Assembly (NCBI GenBank): GCA_966210515.1
Contig: CBIHLM010000003.1
Span: 1 to 64,000 of the forward strand
Source of the DNA: Paradesertivirga sp966210515
GTDB lineage: Bacteria; Bacteroidota; Bacteroidia; Sphingobacteriales; Sphingobacteriaceae
Direction of reading: 5' to 3'
DNA length: 64,000 bases
Shown here piece after piece: positions 17,798 through 29,000 of the stretch (positions within the stretch are counted from its first letter, which is position 1; each line of letters opens with the position of its first letter). The translations under genes were made by a program, and so were the position numbers. The notes under the pieces were generated by a model that saw only the letters and a program-made list of their open reading frames with translations, had not been told where the DNA came from and did not search any database.

Positions 17798-18868
17798 TTA
17801 TCTTACAATTCTGGATTTATATAATTTATTCTGCTTCAATAATAAAAACAGGTAATACTGCGCACCAAATATTAAACTAGCCAGAAACAAATGAACTGTC
17901 TGAGCAATAGGTGGCAAAGCAAGGCGGGAGAGAATGATTCCTGTAACGATTTGGGCAATTATTAACAATGTTATATAGATCATGTACCTAAAATGAAGGG
18001 TATTTCCCAAATATTTTCTCCTTATTAATACCAGCAAAACCAAATTGAAGATAAAAACAACAATTGCCAGATCGCGGTGCAAATTGAACTGGAAACCGAC
18101 CTTCTGCATCCATTCAGGCCGTCCCAAATAATTCATCGATTCTGCAACAGCGTCTATTTCTTCTCTAACTTCTGTACCCAGTGCAATTTGAATGATAGTT
18201 AAAAATAATGCGATAACAGTTACCACCCGAATTCCGCCAGCATGCTGATTCGACAAGAGGCTTCGATCCCTTAAAATTCTGGCCTGGAAGTATGTATAAA
18301 TGCTAACAGCAACAATCGCCAAGGCCAAGAGCATATGAACGGTAACTACCCATGACAGCAAATTTGTCGAAACAACGATAGATCCTAACCAGGCCTGAAA
18401 AACAACCAATATTAGGTTGAGCCAACTTAAAAAGAATATACGTTTCCGCGACTTTAAATAGGTTAAGGATAGAAGAGCACAGCCCAGCAGAAGAAACCCA
18501 GTGAGCGCGCCAATCAATCGGTTGACATACTCAGTCCATGTTTTAGCCGCATTGAATTCTTCTGGATGTAAAATAGTTCTATCCTCCCGAATACGAGAAG
18601 CCAATTCACCAAAACCCAAAACGTCAAGACTGCGTGCAAATCGTTCATTCTTCTTTACACGCTGTTGAACAAATCTCTGCTGATAACCGTGCGGAAGCTG
18701 AGATTCATTTGTAGGAGGAACTATTCTGTCAAAACATTTAGGCCAATCCGGGCATCCCATACCCGATCCGGTACTGCGCACTATGCCGCCTGCAAGAATC
18801 AGTACAAAAAGAAATACAATGGCGAGGAAATTGGCCGCCAAAAATCTTCTTTCACTTGAGGGATACAT
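17798..18868 (-). CDS. ctaA: Haem A synthase (COX15/CtaA)
   Basis: 356-residue eight-helix membrane protein that oxidises haem O to haem A. The N-terminal half has GGIVRSTGSGMGCPDWPKCF, characteristic of COX15/CtaA and containing the Cys pair, and EYVNRLIGALTGFLLLG. The second half has conserved His residues for haem binding (FNLHRDLAIVVF, IAQTVHLFLASL). It is followed without gap by ctaB. A hairpin lies between it and the upstream subunit I gene. Confidence 0.95.
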   Translation of the reverse strand: MYPSSERRFLAANFLAIVFLFVLILAGGIVRSTGSGMGCPDWPKCFDRIVPPTNESQLPHGYQQRFVQQRVKKNERFARSLDVLGFGELASRIREDRTILHPEEFNAAKTWTEYVNRLIGALTGFLLLGCALLSLTYLKSRKRIFFLSWLNLILVVFQAWLGSIVVSTNLLSWVVTVHMLLALAIVAVSIYTYFQARILRDRSLLSNQHAGGIRVVTVIALFLTIIQIALGTEVREEIDAVAESMNYLGRPEWMQKVGFQFNLHRDLAIVVFIFNLVLLVLIRRKYLGNTLHFRYMIYITLLIIAQIVTGIILSRLALPPIAQTVHLFLASLIFGAQYYLFLLLKQNKLYKSRIVR

Positions 18869-18882
18869 AGTTTGAAAATAAA

Positions 18883-18926
18883 TTGGGGTATCCCAGTAAG
18901 CAATGAACTTACAGCAGATACCCCAA
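18883..18926 (-). terminator. Large hairpin between ctaD and ctaA
   Basis: TTGGGGTATC (18883-18892) pairs perfectly with GATACCCCAA (18917-18926). An inner GTAAG/CTTAC pairing (18896-18900 with 18908-18912) extends the structure. On the minus strand it is followed by ATTTATTTTC. It probably terminates or attenuates transcription between the complex III/subunit II-I genes and the haem-A/subunit III genes. Confidence 0.7.
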
Positions 18927-18944
18927 ACCTTATTTAATATATAA

Positions 18945-20837
18945 TTAAACGCCTTGTTCAGCTTCTGCCTGTTGCTTTTTCTGCCATTCTAATTGTATTC
19001 TTTCCGCCTCAGGATTTCCTTCAAAGTCGTGAGGCAAGTTTGAACTCATAGTTTGAGAGAAAGGAGTTGTCTGCGGAATAAAGTCCTCCGCGTGACCAGG
19101 CTTACTGTAATCGTATGGCCAACGGTATACTGTTGGAATCTCGCCAGGCCAGTTCCCGTGAAGGTGCTCCACAGGAGTTGTCCATTCCATTGTATTTGAT
19201 TCCCACGGATTTTGAGTAGCCTTTTTACCGTAAAATATTGAATAGAAAAAATTCCAAAGGAAAGCGACCTGCCCTAAAGCTGCGATGATTGCAGCCCATG
19301 AAACAAAGGTATTTACCGTTAACCATTCTTTCATGAATTCGAATTCGGTGAAAGCATAATAACGACGAGGTACGCCATCAAGTCCCATAAAGTGCATTGG
19401 GAAGAATACCAGGTATGCTCCAATGAATGTAAACCAGAAGTGTAAATAACCAAGTTTCTCGTCCATTAACCTTCCAAACATCTTAGGATACCAGTGGTAC
19501 ACACCACAAAGCATTCCGCAAATTGCTGCAGACCCCATCACAAGGTGAAAGTGTGCGACAACGAAATATGTATCATGTAAAGGAATATCTAAAGCTGCAT
19601 TACCAAGGAAAATACCTGTTAAACCACCAGAGATGAAGAACGAAACCAAACCGATTGCAAACATCATAGCCGGAGTGAAACGGATATTTCCGCGCCAGAT
19701 AGTAGCCAGCCAGTTAAATGATTTCACGGCAGAAGGCACCGCAATAATCAAGGTTGTTATCATGAACACCCCGCCTAAAAACGGATTCATCCCGGTAACA
19801 AACATATGGTGTCCCCACACAATAAAGGATAATACACTAATTCCAATTAAAGAGTAAACCATGGCATGATACCCAAAAATTGGTTTACGTGAATTTGTAG
19901 CCATTACCTCAGAAGCTATACCCATTGCAGGCATAATCACGATGTACACTTCGGGGTGGCCAAGGAACCAGAACAAATGCTGAAACAAGATTGGGCTACC
20001 ACCTTGCTGAGGTAATACCTGACCCTGAACAACAATTTCCGATAAATAAAAGCTTGTTCCGAAACTACGATCAAATATCAATAATACAACACCGGCAACG
20101 AGTACAGGAAATGATAACACACCCAAAATCGCTGTTAAGAAAAATGACCAGATTGTTAATGGCATTTTCCACATATCCATCCCTTTTGTACGCATATTAA
20201 GCACTGTACTGATGTAATTTAGTGCTCCCATTAATGATGATGCAATAAAAAACACCATACTGATCAACCATAAAGTCATACCTGCAGCCGATCCTGATAT
20301 TGATTGGGGCAACGCAGACAGAGGAGGATAAATAGTCCAACCAGCACTTGCAGGTCCACTCTCCACAAAGAAAGATGCCATCATTATAACACAAGCTGTA
20401 AAGAAGAACCAAAATGATAACATATTTACAAACGGAGATGCCATATCGCGGGCACCAATTTGTAAGGGAATTAATAGGTTACTAAAAGTTCCGCTTAATC
20501 CGGCAGTAAGTACAAAGAATACCATAATGGTACCATGTATGGTAACTAAAGCCAAATAAAAATCCGGTTTAATCCTGCCACCCTCTGCCCATTTTCCAAG
20601 AAAAGTTTCCAACAGAGGGAAGCTTTGATCAGGCCATCCAAGCTGGATACGGAAAAGTATAGAAAGAAGCATCCCAATAACCGCCATAATAATACCGGTG
20701 ATAAGGAATTGCTTTGCAATCATTTTATGATCCTGACTAAATACATATTTAGTCAGAAAAGTCTCATGGTGATGACCATGATCATCGTGGCTATGTCCAG
20801 AATGCTCTAATGTATGCTGAATCGCTGTGCTTGCCAT
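18945..20837 (-). CDS. ctaD: Cytochrome c oxidase subunit I
   Basis: 630-residue catalytic subunit of an aa3-type haem-copper oxidase. Visible ligands and motifs are VTIHGTIMVFF (haem a His), FWFLGHPEVYIVIMP (CuB His and cross-linked Tyr), WGHHMFVTGM (CuB His pair) and HDTYFVVAHFHLVMG (haem a3 and haem a His). Twelve or more helices. The N-terminus is His-rich (about residues 12-25), as in many Bacteroidota homologues. It lies 18 bases after the subunit II gene, within the complex III/oxidase supercluster. Confidence 0.97.
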   Translation of the reverse strand: MASTAIQHTLEHSGHSHDDHGHHHETFLTKYVFSQDHKMIAKQFLITGIIMAVIGMLLSILFRIQLGWPDQSFPLLETFLGKWAEGGRIKPDFYLALVTIHGTIMVFFVLTAGLSGTFSNLLIPLQIGARDMASPFVNMLSFWFFFTACVIMMASFFVESGPASAGWTIYPPLSALPQSISGSAAGMTLWLISMVFFIASSLMGALNYISTVLNMRTKGMDMWKMPLTIWSFFLTAILGVLSFPVLVAGVVLLIFDRSFGTSFYLSEIVVQGQVLPQQGGSPILFQHLFWFLGHPEVYIVIMPAMGIASEVMATNSRKPIFGYHAMVYSLIGISVLSFIVWGHHMFVTGMNPFLGGVFMITTLIIAVPSAVKSFNWLATIWRGNIRFTPAMMFAIGLVSFFISGGLTGIFLGNAALDIPLHDTYFVVAHFHLVMGSAAICGMLCGVYHWYPKMFGRLMDEKLGYLHFWFTFIGAYLVFFPMHFMGLDGVPRRYYAFTEFEFMKEWLTVNTFVSWAAIIAALGQVAFLWNFFYSIFYGKKATQNPWESNTMEWTTPVEHLHGNWPGEIPTVYRWPYDYSKPGHAEDFIPQTTPFSQTMSSNLPHDFEGNPEAERIQLEWQKKQQAEAEQGV

Positions 20838-20855
20838 ATCTCGCTGTATCTGAAA

Positions 20856-22166
20856 TTATTTGTTTAATGCTAATTTATTATTTGCTGAAGCTTCGATCTT
20901 CTCAGCCGCCTGCAGCTCTTTCTTCATATCATCGTTGAAGAATAAAGGTTGTTTCGCTATCCACTCTGCGTATTCAGACTCACTAACAACTTTAACAACG
21001 TATTGCATGTTATAATGCCCGGCACCACAAATCTTTGCACATAATAATGTATAATTAAATGCAGCGTTGCCAGTTTTCTCACGCATCTGCTCCGTTGTCA
21101 AAATCGGAGTAATTTGAAAATATGTAGGCATCCCGGGAACTGCGTTGATTTGAGCTCTAAAGTCAGGAAGGTAAAAGCTATGTAAAACGTCTTTCGAACG
21201 AATAGTAAATCGTACCGGCTTTCCAACAGGCAACACAATCTCGCCACCCAGTTTATCGTCCCAGCTTTTTGGATCTTTAAAATCAATACCCAGAGAGTTT
21301 GTCGGGCTGGTAAGTTTATAATTTCTTAGACCCAATTCATTGTTATCTCCGGCATATCTCACGTTCCATTTAAATTGCTCGCCAGTTACTTCAATACTCA
21401 AAGCGCTTTTTATATCGGCATCAGATGGACTGGTGATTGTCCTCCAGGTAAAGAATCCGTATAAAACCAAAACAGTAAGGGCAAGAGCAGGGATGATCGT
21501 CCAAAGTCGCTCAATGAAATTATTGTGAGGGTAGAAGTATGCCTTACGATTATCATTTGCGGAATATCTGAAGGCAAATCCAAATAATAAAATTTGAGTA
21601 ATAACAAAGACAATTGTTGTAATCACAATTGTAGTCATCATCATAGAATCTAAAACCAGACCGTGTTCAGAAGCTGAGGCGCCCGAAGACATGTTTCCCC
21701 AAACCTTGTACGACCAGTATGTACCGTAAAGACCTAAAACAAGAGTTATAGCGAAAAGAACACCTTGGATTTTGTTCCAGTTAAGATGTTTCTTCTTACC
21801 GTGAATCTCGCTGGTTAACTCGTATACCCTCAATACTTTTCCTATAATGGCAATGAAAACGCACAAAAGGAAAAAGGCTAAGAGATAATAAGATACCGAT
21901 TTATATAACTCTGTATTGTCTTTAACTTCAGCAGTTTCAAGTGTACTTGCATCGTCTTCAGCCGTTTCTGTGATTTCTACCGGAGTATCCCCGATTGAAC
22001 CGATTGAAGAGTTAATTTGCTGTGCTGTATCGGTCGCTGCTGCTGTATCTGCTGCAACCGTCTGTTCTAATGCGCCTTGTGCGTTAGCAAAACCAGAGAC
22101 AGCCATCAGGCAAACAAACATTATGATAGAGAATATTCTGCCTTTTATTGATTTATTAAACCTCAT
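20856..22166 (-). CDS. ctaC: Cytochrome c oxidase subunit II
   Basis: 436-residue CuA-bearing subunit that accepts electrons from cytochrome c. It is longer than classical subunit II because of a signal peptide and an acidic, Ala/Thr-rich N-terminal stretch (about 30-85), then an extra helix (about 92-112) before the usual hairpin of helices. The CuA site is intact: the His in DVLHSFYLPDFR, C376 and C380 in CAKIC, and His and Met in GAGHYNMQY. No C-terminal cytochrome c domain is present, so this is not a caa3 fusion. It starts 38 bases after actF. Confidence 0.96.
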   Translation of the reverse strand: MRFNKSIKGRIFSIIMFVCLMAVSGFANAQGALEQTVAADTAAATDTAQQINSSIGSIGDTPVEITETAEDDASTLETAEVKDNTELYKSVSYYLLAFFLLCVFIAIIGKVLRVYELTSEIHGKKKHLNWNKIQGVLFAITLVLGLYGTYWSYKVWGNMSSGASASEHGLVLDSMMMTTIVITTIVFVITQILLFGFAFRYSANDNRKAYFYPHNNFIERLWTIIPALALTVLVLYGFFTWRTITSPSDADIKSALSIEVTGEQFKWNVRYAGDNNELGLRNYKLTSPTNSLGIDFKDPKSWDDKLGGEIVLPVGKPVRFTIRSKDVLHSFYLPDFRAQINAVPGMPTYFQITPILTTEQMREKTGNAAFNYTLLCAKICGAGHYNMQYVVKVVSESEYAEWIAKQPLFFNDDMKKELQAAEKIEASANNKLALNK

Positions 22167-22204
22167 TTTTTTATTTGCAATTCGTTAATAAATAGCTCTG
22201 TCTT

Positions 22205-23443
22205 TTAGATCTGATGATGTAAGCTCTCCTCCAGTAATGGATGATTCTGCGGCACCAAAGGTTTGCTTGCAAGTTTGGTTAACATGAGGAACGTGAACAG
22301 CCCTACAAAACCGATTGCAATTCCAATTTCTGTAATACCAAAATCACGATTGCTTTCTAAGCTACCAGGCATAATCATCATATAATAATCCAGCCAATGT
22401 CCACACAGCAATAGAATACAAACAAACATCAGTACGTTAATCTGGCGTTTTGCATCACGTGTCATAAGTATCAGAACCGGAGCCAGGAAATTAATCACGA
22501 TGTTTAACCAAAACCAGAACTGATATTCAGGCTCCCAACGTTTGTAGAAATAAACGGTTTCCTCAGGTATGTTAGCATACCAGATCAACAAAAATTGTGA
22601 GAACCAAACATATGTCCAGAAGATAGAGAACGCGAAGATAAACTTCCCTAGATCGTGTAAGTGATTATGATTAACCCATGTTAAATGACCCGCCTTTTTC
22701 AACAAAATAATTGTCAGAGTAATTGCGCATAATCCACTAACCCACATGGCTGCAAAATTGTACCAGCCGAACATGGTAGAGAACCAGTGAGCCTCTATTG
22801 ACATGATAGTATCAAATGACCATATAGGAGTTGTGAAACCAAATATCACCAAAAATATAGTGGACATTTTAATACTCTTATTGTGATTTGACAATCCGCC
22901 AACTTTATCTTCATTATTAGAGTAGCGTGTTAACAATAAAGCGAAAATGCTGTAAATACCCAAAAACACCACCTGACGTACCAGGAAAAATGGTACGTTC
23001 AAAAAGCTTGCCTTTTCGGCGATTATCGGATCAAAATTCTCATGTCCTTCTACCGTCAAGCCCTCATGATTCCAGTGATGATATAAGTTGTGGGTAAATA
23101 AACCAGCAGTTATAATTGCGATCAATATTACTGCGGAGATAGGCAATACTTTCGCAAAAGCTTGCGGAATGCGAAGTAAGCCTGCGGACCAACCTGCCTG
23201 TGCAACAAATTGAAGAGCAACGAAAAATGCCCCTGCAGCGCATACGCAGGTAAAGTAATAACCCATTAAAAGAAGATTTGCGAATGTACGCTCCGCCCTG
23301 TGTGCTTCATGGGGATCTAATAAGAATCCATAAGCTATTGCTAATACACCAATTAATATTGCAATGAGGCTCCAGGTTTTTGCTTTACCCGAGAATTCGA
23401 ATTGTTCGCTGAAATTATGTGTAGTATGATTGTGAGTTCCCAT
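22205..23443 (-). CDS. actF: Alternative complex III subunit ActF
   Basis: 412-residue integral membrane protein with about ten helices, the smaller of the two NrfD-like quinol-interacting subunits of alternative complex III. Recognisable features are the N-terminal FSEQFEFSGKAKTWSL, PFFLVRQVVFLGIY and WFSQFLLIWYANIPEETVYF, the last being highly typical of ActF. Gene order (actE upstream by 14 bases, oxidase subunit II downstream) supports the call. Confidence 0.93.
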   Translation of the reverse strand: MGTHNHTTHNFSEQFEFSGKAKTWSLIAILIGVLAIAYGFLLDPHEAHRAERTFANLLLMGYYFTCVCAAGAFFVALQFVAQAGWSAGLLRIPQAFAKVLPISAVILIAIITAGLFTHNLYHHWNHEGLTVEGHENFDPIIAEKASFLNVPFFLVRQVVFLGIYSIFALLLTRYSNNEDKVGGLSNHNKSIKMSTIFLVIFGFTTPIWSFDTIMSIEAHWFSTMFGWYNFAAMWVSGLCAITLTIILLKKAGHLTWVNHNHLHDLGKFIFAFSIFWTYVWFSQFLLIWYANIPEETVYFYKRWEPEYQFWFWLNIVINFLAPVLILMTRDAKRQINVLMFVCILLLCGHWLDYYMMIMPGSLESNRDFGITEIGIAIGFVGLFTFLMLTKLASKPLVPQNHPLLEESLHHQI

Positions 23444-23457
23444 TTTTTGGCTAAAAC

Positions 23458-24057
23458 TTAAAATTGAGCTTTTTGCAATTCATGAACATACATTACGATT
23501 TTCCATCGCTCTGTAGGAGAAAGTTGTGTACGATGGGGGCCCATAAGGTTTACACCGTAAGTAATTGTGTGGAATATTTTTCCGTCAGTTAAAGCACTCA
23601 TCGCGCCTCCTCTTGACGAGTTTCCTGTTGAATACGAAGGTGGCGGAGGAAATTTATCAAGCTTAATAATGCTGCCATCTCCATTTCCTGTTGCACCGTG
23701 GCAATGAGAACACATATTACGGTAAAGTGCTCTACCCTCTGCTAAAGAAGTCGGTGTTACGGGAACAGGATTTTTCAAACCGGTACTTGCCGCATTATAA
23801 CCTTCCAATGTATTTGGATATTCTTCAACAACCCTGTCAAATCCAACCGGAGTGGTTCCTTCAGGAGGTAATTGAGCAGTTTGCTTGTTAGCGAAATTTT
23901 CATTTGCCTGATCCGGATTATAAGCAATCGGATCGTACATATTACGGGCATACTCCCACCCCGGACTTTTGTTATCACCGCATGATGATATAAAAGCCAC
24001 AGATGCAGCAGTAAAAAAAGTAAGGCTTAATATCCTGAGCTTATTCATAACTAACAT
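23458..24057 (-). CDS. actE: Alternative complex III cytochrome c subunit ActE
   Basis: 199-residue monohaem cytochrome c lipoprotein. Signal and lipobox FISSC (Cys26), then a Pro-rich linker and one haem site C116-S-H-C-H120. The C-terminal segment (GVNLMGPHRTQLSPTERWKIVMYVHEL) supplies the axial Met region. It overlaps actD by 17 bases, or by 8 if the second ATG (24048, MNKLRIL) is used. Within the complex it passes electrons from ActA/B toward cytochrome oxidase. Confidence 0.93.
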   Translation of the reverse strand: MLVMNKLRILSLTFFTAASVAFISSCGDNKSPGWEYARNMYDPIAYNPDQANENFANKQTAQLPPEGTTPVGFDRVVEEYPNTLEGYNAASTGLKNPVPVTPTSLAEGRALYRNMCSHCHGATGNGDGSIIKLDKFPPPPSYSTGNSSRGGAMSALTDGKIFHTITYGVNLMGPHRTQLSPTERWKIVMYVHELQKAQF

Positions 24058-24577
24058 ATTTCCTTTCGTTGTGCATAACTTCTACAGCACCAGCTTCATT
24101 TAATAAATCGACGATTTTATCAGGGTATGGATTTGACTTTGCATCAATTGCAATTATAAACCTGTCATTCGTAGCTCTTAGATCCATAACTCTTGGAGCA
24201 CGTCCGGGGAAAAAATGGTTAGCATAAAAGAAGCATGCCATCATTCCAAAGGATGCAAAAAGCACTGTAAGCTCAAAACAAATCGGAACAAAGTTCGGCA
24301 TTGCGAACGCAGGCTTACCCCCGATATTCATTGGCCAGTCATAAACCAGCATATAATAAATCATAGAGAACCCGGTAAGTGTTCCGGTAATACCAAAGCA
24401 AAATGCTGCGATGGGTAAACGAGAACGCTTGTGGCCCAACTTCTGCTCAATACCATGAATAGGTATTGGAGTATAAGCATCGTAAATGCTTATATTATTT
24501 TCCTGTAACTTTTCGATCCCGTGCATCATATCATCAGGATCTTCAAAATGACCTAAAATATATTTCGTGTTGCTCAT
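24041..24577 (-). CDS. actD: Alternative complex III subunit ActD (DUF3341)
   Basis: 178-residue DUF3341 protein with two membrane helices (about 55-77 and 98-120) and a soluble N-terminal domain starting KYILGHFEDPDDMMHGIEKL. This is the usual ActD size and layout. The C-terminal part contains LRATNDRFIIAIDAKSNPYPD. No cofactor site is present, and its role is structural in the complex. It starts two bases after actC ends. Confidence 0.95.
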   Translation of the reverse strand: MSNTKYILGHFEDPDDMMHGIEKLQENNISIYDAYTPIPIHGIEQKLGHKRSRLPIAAFCFGITGTLTGFSMIYYMLVYDWPMNIGGKPAFAMPNFVPICFELTVLFASFGMMACFFYANHFFPGRAPRVMDLRATNDRFIIAIDAKSNPYPDKIVDLLNEAGAVEVMHNERKYVSYE

Positions 24578-24579
24578 TG

Positions 24580-26043
24580 TTAAACTTTTAGGTAGTCTAC
24601 ACTATCATATTTATCCAAAGACTCCTGATAGAACTCAGCTTCTTCTTTCTTCACATGTCCTTCACGGATCTGTTTCTGCTTCACCTGATCACTCGCACTC
24701 TTAAGAATCAATTTTACCTCAGCTATCGCAATTGCAGGCAAAACCCGTAAGAACAATAAGAATAAAGTAAAGAAGAGTCCGATTGAGCCAAGGAATATAC
24801 AAACATCAACTACCGAAGGATAAAACATTGCCCAACTTGAAGGCAGGTAATCGCGGTGAAGTGAAGTAACGATAATAACAAAACGCTCAAACCACATACC
24901 GATGTTAACTACAATAGATAATATCCACGAAGCAACAATGCTGGTACGAATTTTCTTGAACCAGAAGAGCTGCGGAGATATAACGTTACAAGTCATCATA
25001 CTCCAGTAAGCCCACCAGTATGGCCCGCTTACTCGATTCAAAAACGCATATTGTTCGTATTCAACACCAGAATACCATGCTATGAATAATTCTGTCAAAT
25101 AAGCAACACCTACAATTGAACCTGTCACGATAATGATCTTGTTCATTGACTCAATATGGAACATTGTAATGTAGTTCTCAAAGTTCATTACTTTCCGTAC
25201 AACCAATAATAAGGTTTGCACCATGGCGAAACCGGAGAAGATAGCTCCTGCAACGAAGTATGGAGGGAAAATTGTGGTGTGCCAACCCGGCTCCAATGAA
25301 GTCGCGAAGTCCATAGATACAATAGTATGTACCGAAAGTACCAACGGAGTAGAAACCCCAGCTAGAATCAGGGAAACCGACTCAAAACGTTGCCAGTTTT
25401 TCACTGAACCGGCCCAACCGAAAGAAAGAATAGTATAAATTCTTTTACGGAAGCCACTTGCTCTGTCGCGGATAGTTGCAATATCAGGAAGTAATCCTGT
25501 ATACCAGAATACTAATGAGACAGAGAAATAAGTTGAGATCGCAAATACGTCCCATACTAATGGCGAGTTAAAGTTTACCCACAGCGAGCCAAACTGATTT
25601 GGAAGAGGTAAAGGCCAATATGCTAACCAGGGGCGTCCCATGTGTGATACAACATAAGTAGCCGCACAGATAACTGCAAATATGGTCATCGCCTCTGCAG
25701 AACGGTTGATAGAGTTACGCCAGTTCTGACGGAACAGCAAGAGTACTGCAGAAATAAGTGTTCCCGCGTGACCAATACCTACCCACCAAACGAAGCCAGT
25801 GATATCCCATGCCCAACCTACTGTTTTGTTTAATCCCCATGCACCAATACCTACCCAAAATGTATAACCTACTGATACAACCCACAGCAGAGCAAAAAGT
25901 GCCGCTACTGTAAAGCCTATCCACCAGGCTTTATTAGGTTTATTTTCAACGGGAACCAACACATCTTCGGTAATTTTTGAATACGTAATATTCTCACCCG
26001 TGATTAATGGCTCCCTTAATATTGATTCGTTATGTGCTGACAT
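24580..26043 (-). CDS. actC: Alternative complex III quinol-binding subunit ActC (NrfD-like)
   Basis: 487-residue NrfD/PsrC-type membrane protein with about ten helices. It is the main menaquinol-oxidising membrane subunit. Characteristic stretches are NKAWWIGFTVAALFALLWVV, FVWWVGIGHAGTLISAVLLL, HMGRPWLAYWPLPLPNQFG, LSVHTIVSMDFATSLEPGWH and YSGVEYEQYAFLNRVSGPYW. The cytoplasmic C-terminus is charged. It lies 28 bases after actB, in a compact operon. Confidence 0.95.
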   Translation of the reverse strand: MSAHNESILREPLITGENITYSKITEDVLVPVENKPNKAWWIGFTVAALFALLWVVSVGYTFWVGIGAWGLNKTVGWAWDITGFVWWVGIGHAGTLISAVLLLFRQNWRNSINRSAEAMTIFAVICAATYVVSHMGRPWLAYWPLPLPNQFGSLWVNFNSPLVWDVFAISTYFSVSLVFWYTGLLPDIATIRDRASGFRKRIYTILSFGWAGSVKNWQRFESVSLILAGVSTPLVLSVHTIVSMDFATSLEPGWHTTIFPPYFVAGAIFSGFAMVQTLLLVVRKVMNFENYITMFHIESMNKIIIVTGSIVGVAYLTELFIAWYSGVEYEQYAFLNRVSGPYWWAYWSMMTCNVISPQLFWFKKIRTSIVASWILSIVVNIGMWFERFVIIVTSLHRDYLPSSWAMFYPSVVDVCIFLGSIGLFFTLFLLFLRVLPAIAIAEVKLILKSASDQVKQKQIREGHVKKEEAEFYQESLDKYDSVDYLKV

Positions 26044-26071
26044 AATCTTGTAAACTCTTAATATTAATCAA

Positions 26072-29000
26072 TTAAGCTTGTGCTTCCGCTGTATTTCTAA
26101 CTTTTGTTTGGTAACCTATTCCCGGCTGAACGTTTAGTTCCTGCAACACATAATAAGTACGTTCGTTGCCCAATGCTTTACTTACTGCTGAGTTCGGATC
26201 GTTTTTATCACCGAATATTATTGCATTTGTCGGGCAGGTTTGCTGACATGCTGTTTGGATCTCAAGATCCCTTAAAGGACGCTTTTCAATCTTAGCCTGC
26301 AGTCTTCCACCCTGGATACGTTGGATACACATAGTACATTTCTCCATTACCCCGCGAGAACGTGTCGTAACATCAGGATTCAATACTAATTGAGTAAACT
26401 CGTTATTCATGTAGTTATCGAAACGTGAATCGTTCCAATAGTTGAACCAGTTAAATCTACGTACTTTGTAAGGACAGTTGTTAGCACAGTAACGAGTACC
26501 AACACAACGGTTATAAGCCATATGGTTTAATCCGTCTGATGAGTGCATGGTTGCGATAACAGGGCAAACTGTTTCGCATGGGGCGTGATCACAATGCTGA
26601 CACAACATTGGCTGATTAACAACCGTTACATCTTCAAGATTATTACGCTCTGCAAGCTCTCCAATCTCACCTTCTTCAGTTAGATTTTTTCCATCTTCCT
26701 GGAAACTGTAATAACGATCTATACGAATCCAGTGCATATCACGACGACGGATAACCTCATCGCGGCCAACAACAGGAATATTATTTTCAACATTACAAGC
26801 TACCACACATGCTCCGCAACCAGTACAAGCATTTAAGTCGATAGCCATTACCCAGCTATGTCCTAATTGTCTGTGCTCAGGCCATAAATCATATGTTTTA
26901 TGCTCCATTTCATGTTTTCCGGTTCCTGAGTACGGATCCTGAACATACTTGTCGAAAGTAGTTTCGCGAATAATATTACGCCCCTCGTAAGAGTGATGCG
27001 TTTGCGTTTGAGCAAGTTCATACTTCCCTCCTGCTGCTGTTACTTTAACCGACGCAGTTGTTTGTAATGAACCGTTTGCAAATTTCATGAAAGGGAAAGC
27101 ATTCTTTCCTTTACCATCACCTACTTTACCAACTTTCTCACGACCATAACCTACAGCAATAGAAACTGTACCCATCGCCTGACCCGGCTGGTAAAGAGCA
27201 GGAAGAACAACCGAATAGCCGTTCTGAGCCTCAACCTTTAATAAATCGAATTCTACAACTTTTAACTCCTCTGCGTATTTAGGGTTAATGGCAACATAGT
27301 TATCCCAGGTTACTTTAGAAACCGGATCGGGCAATTCTTGTAACCAGGCATTGTTTGCATACTGTCCGCCGCGAATAGCTACAGACTCATATACAGTTAA
27401 TTCGCTGGCACCTTCTCCGCCTTTTGCTAAGGCAGCAGCTGCGGCAAGAATAGCCTGAGACGAAGTATTTACATTAGCTGCAACAGACGCAGATGCTGAA
27501 ACCGGAGCAGACCCCGCAGTGGTACTAACAACGCCTTTTTGTAAAAGCTCTTTCCAGGTAAGACCTGCAGAAGGAAGAAGATTAGTCTCCCAGTTATTTT
27601 TTACAAATTGATAATAGTTCTTTATAGTGTTATCGGACCACAGAAGCAAACTTTGCTCTGCCTGACGCGTATTGAAAACAGGGTTAATAGTTGGCTGAAC
27701 GATTGTATAATATCCTGCAACAGCATTTGAATCTCCCCACGTTTCTAAGAAATGAGGTACTGGTGCTACAACATTACATAAGGCTGCAGTTTCATCCGAG
27801 CGATCAGCAAAAGACACTTTTAATTTTACCTTGCTTAAGCCCTCAGTAAAATCCTTAGAAAGAGCAGAGCTGTATGCAGGGTTGCTGTCCATAAAGAAAA
27901 CAGCATCAACTTCACCACGCTGCATTTCACCAATTAAGGCAATCAGGTCAGCATCGTTTCCTAAAAATTGATAGGAAGGATTTGCAATATCAATAGTGGT
28001 ACCGTAACTACCCAATAAAGTGTTGATACTGTTTACTATTGTTTGAGTGGCGATATCGTTTGATCCGCTTACTACCAAAGCTCTGCCCTTTGCAGCAAGT
28101 AACTCTTTAGAAACTAAAGCTAATGCTGTTTCAGCTTTGGCACTGCTTAGTTTTTTAGTTGAACCTCCACCGCCAAGGGCTGCATATAAATTTAATAATG
28201 CAATTCCTTCTTCGGATGGTTTTAAAGCAACACGAACATCGGCGTTAGTACCGGTTAGGCTCATTCCTGCCTCAAATTGTACATGGCGAGACATCTTTTT
28301 ATTTTTCAAAGATGCTATGTTACGGTTAACTATATACTGGCGGTTAAACTCAAGAGGAGAAATCCACGTTCCCAGAAAATCCGCACCAAAGCTTACGATC
28401 ACATCAGCTTTGTCAAAATGATAATGAGGTAAAACGGCTCTTCCAAAACTCGCTTCGTTCGCCTTTAATATCCCGGTATATGAAACCGCATCAACTTGTA
28501 TGTGTTTTGTGTTCGGATATTTCGAAACGAAATCTGCAATAACTCTTTGGGATGAAGGGCTGTTAATAGTAGAAGAAACAATTCTGATTTTCTTACCACC
28601 AGCCTGCACCTTGTTCAATTCGCCTCTTACAAAAGAATCGACGCTACTCCAGGAAGCATCATCTCCGTTTAATTTCGGGCCTTTAAGTTTAGAAACGTCA
28701 TATAAATCAAGGATCGACGCCTGAGTAACTGCATCTAAGCGACCTCCCCCAAGAATACAAGCTGGATTACCTTCTAATTTGATAGGGCGACCTTCGCGGG
28801 TTTTTACTAATATGCCATGGCCCTTGTAGCTTGAAACATAGTAATTCGCCACGCCGGGTGTTACCTCTTCCGGTTTAATTAAATAAGGAATTGATTTGTG
28901 TACAGGAGCCGGCTGACAAGCTGCAAGGGTAACGGCACCTAAACCAAAACCCATCGCTTTTAAAAAATCACGACGTGGAGTTGGAGTTTTCAAACCCGCT

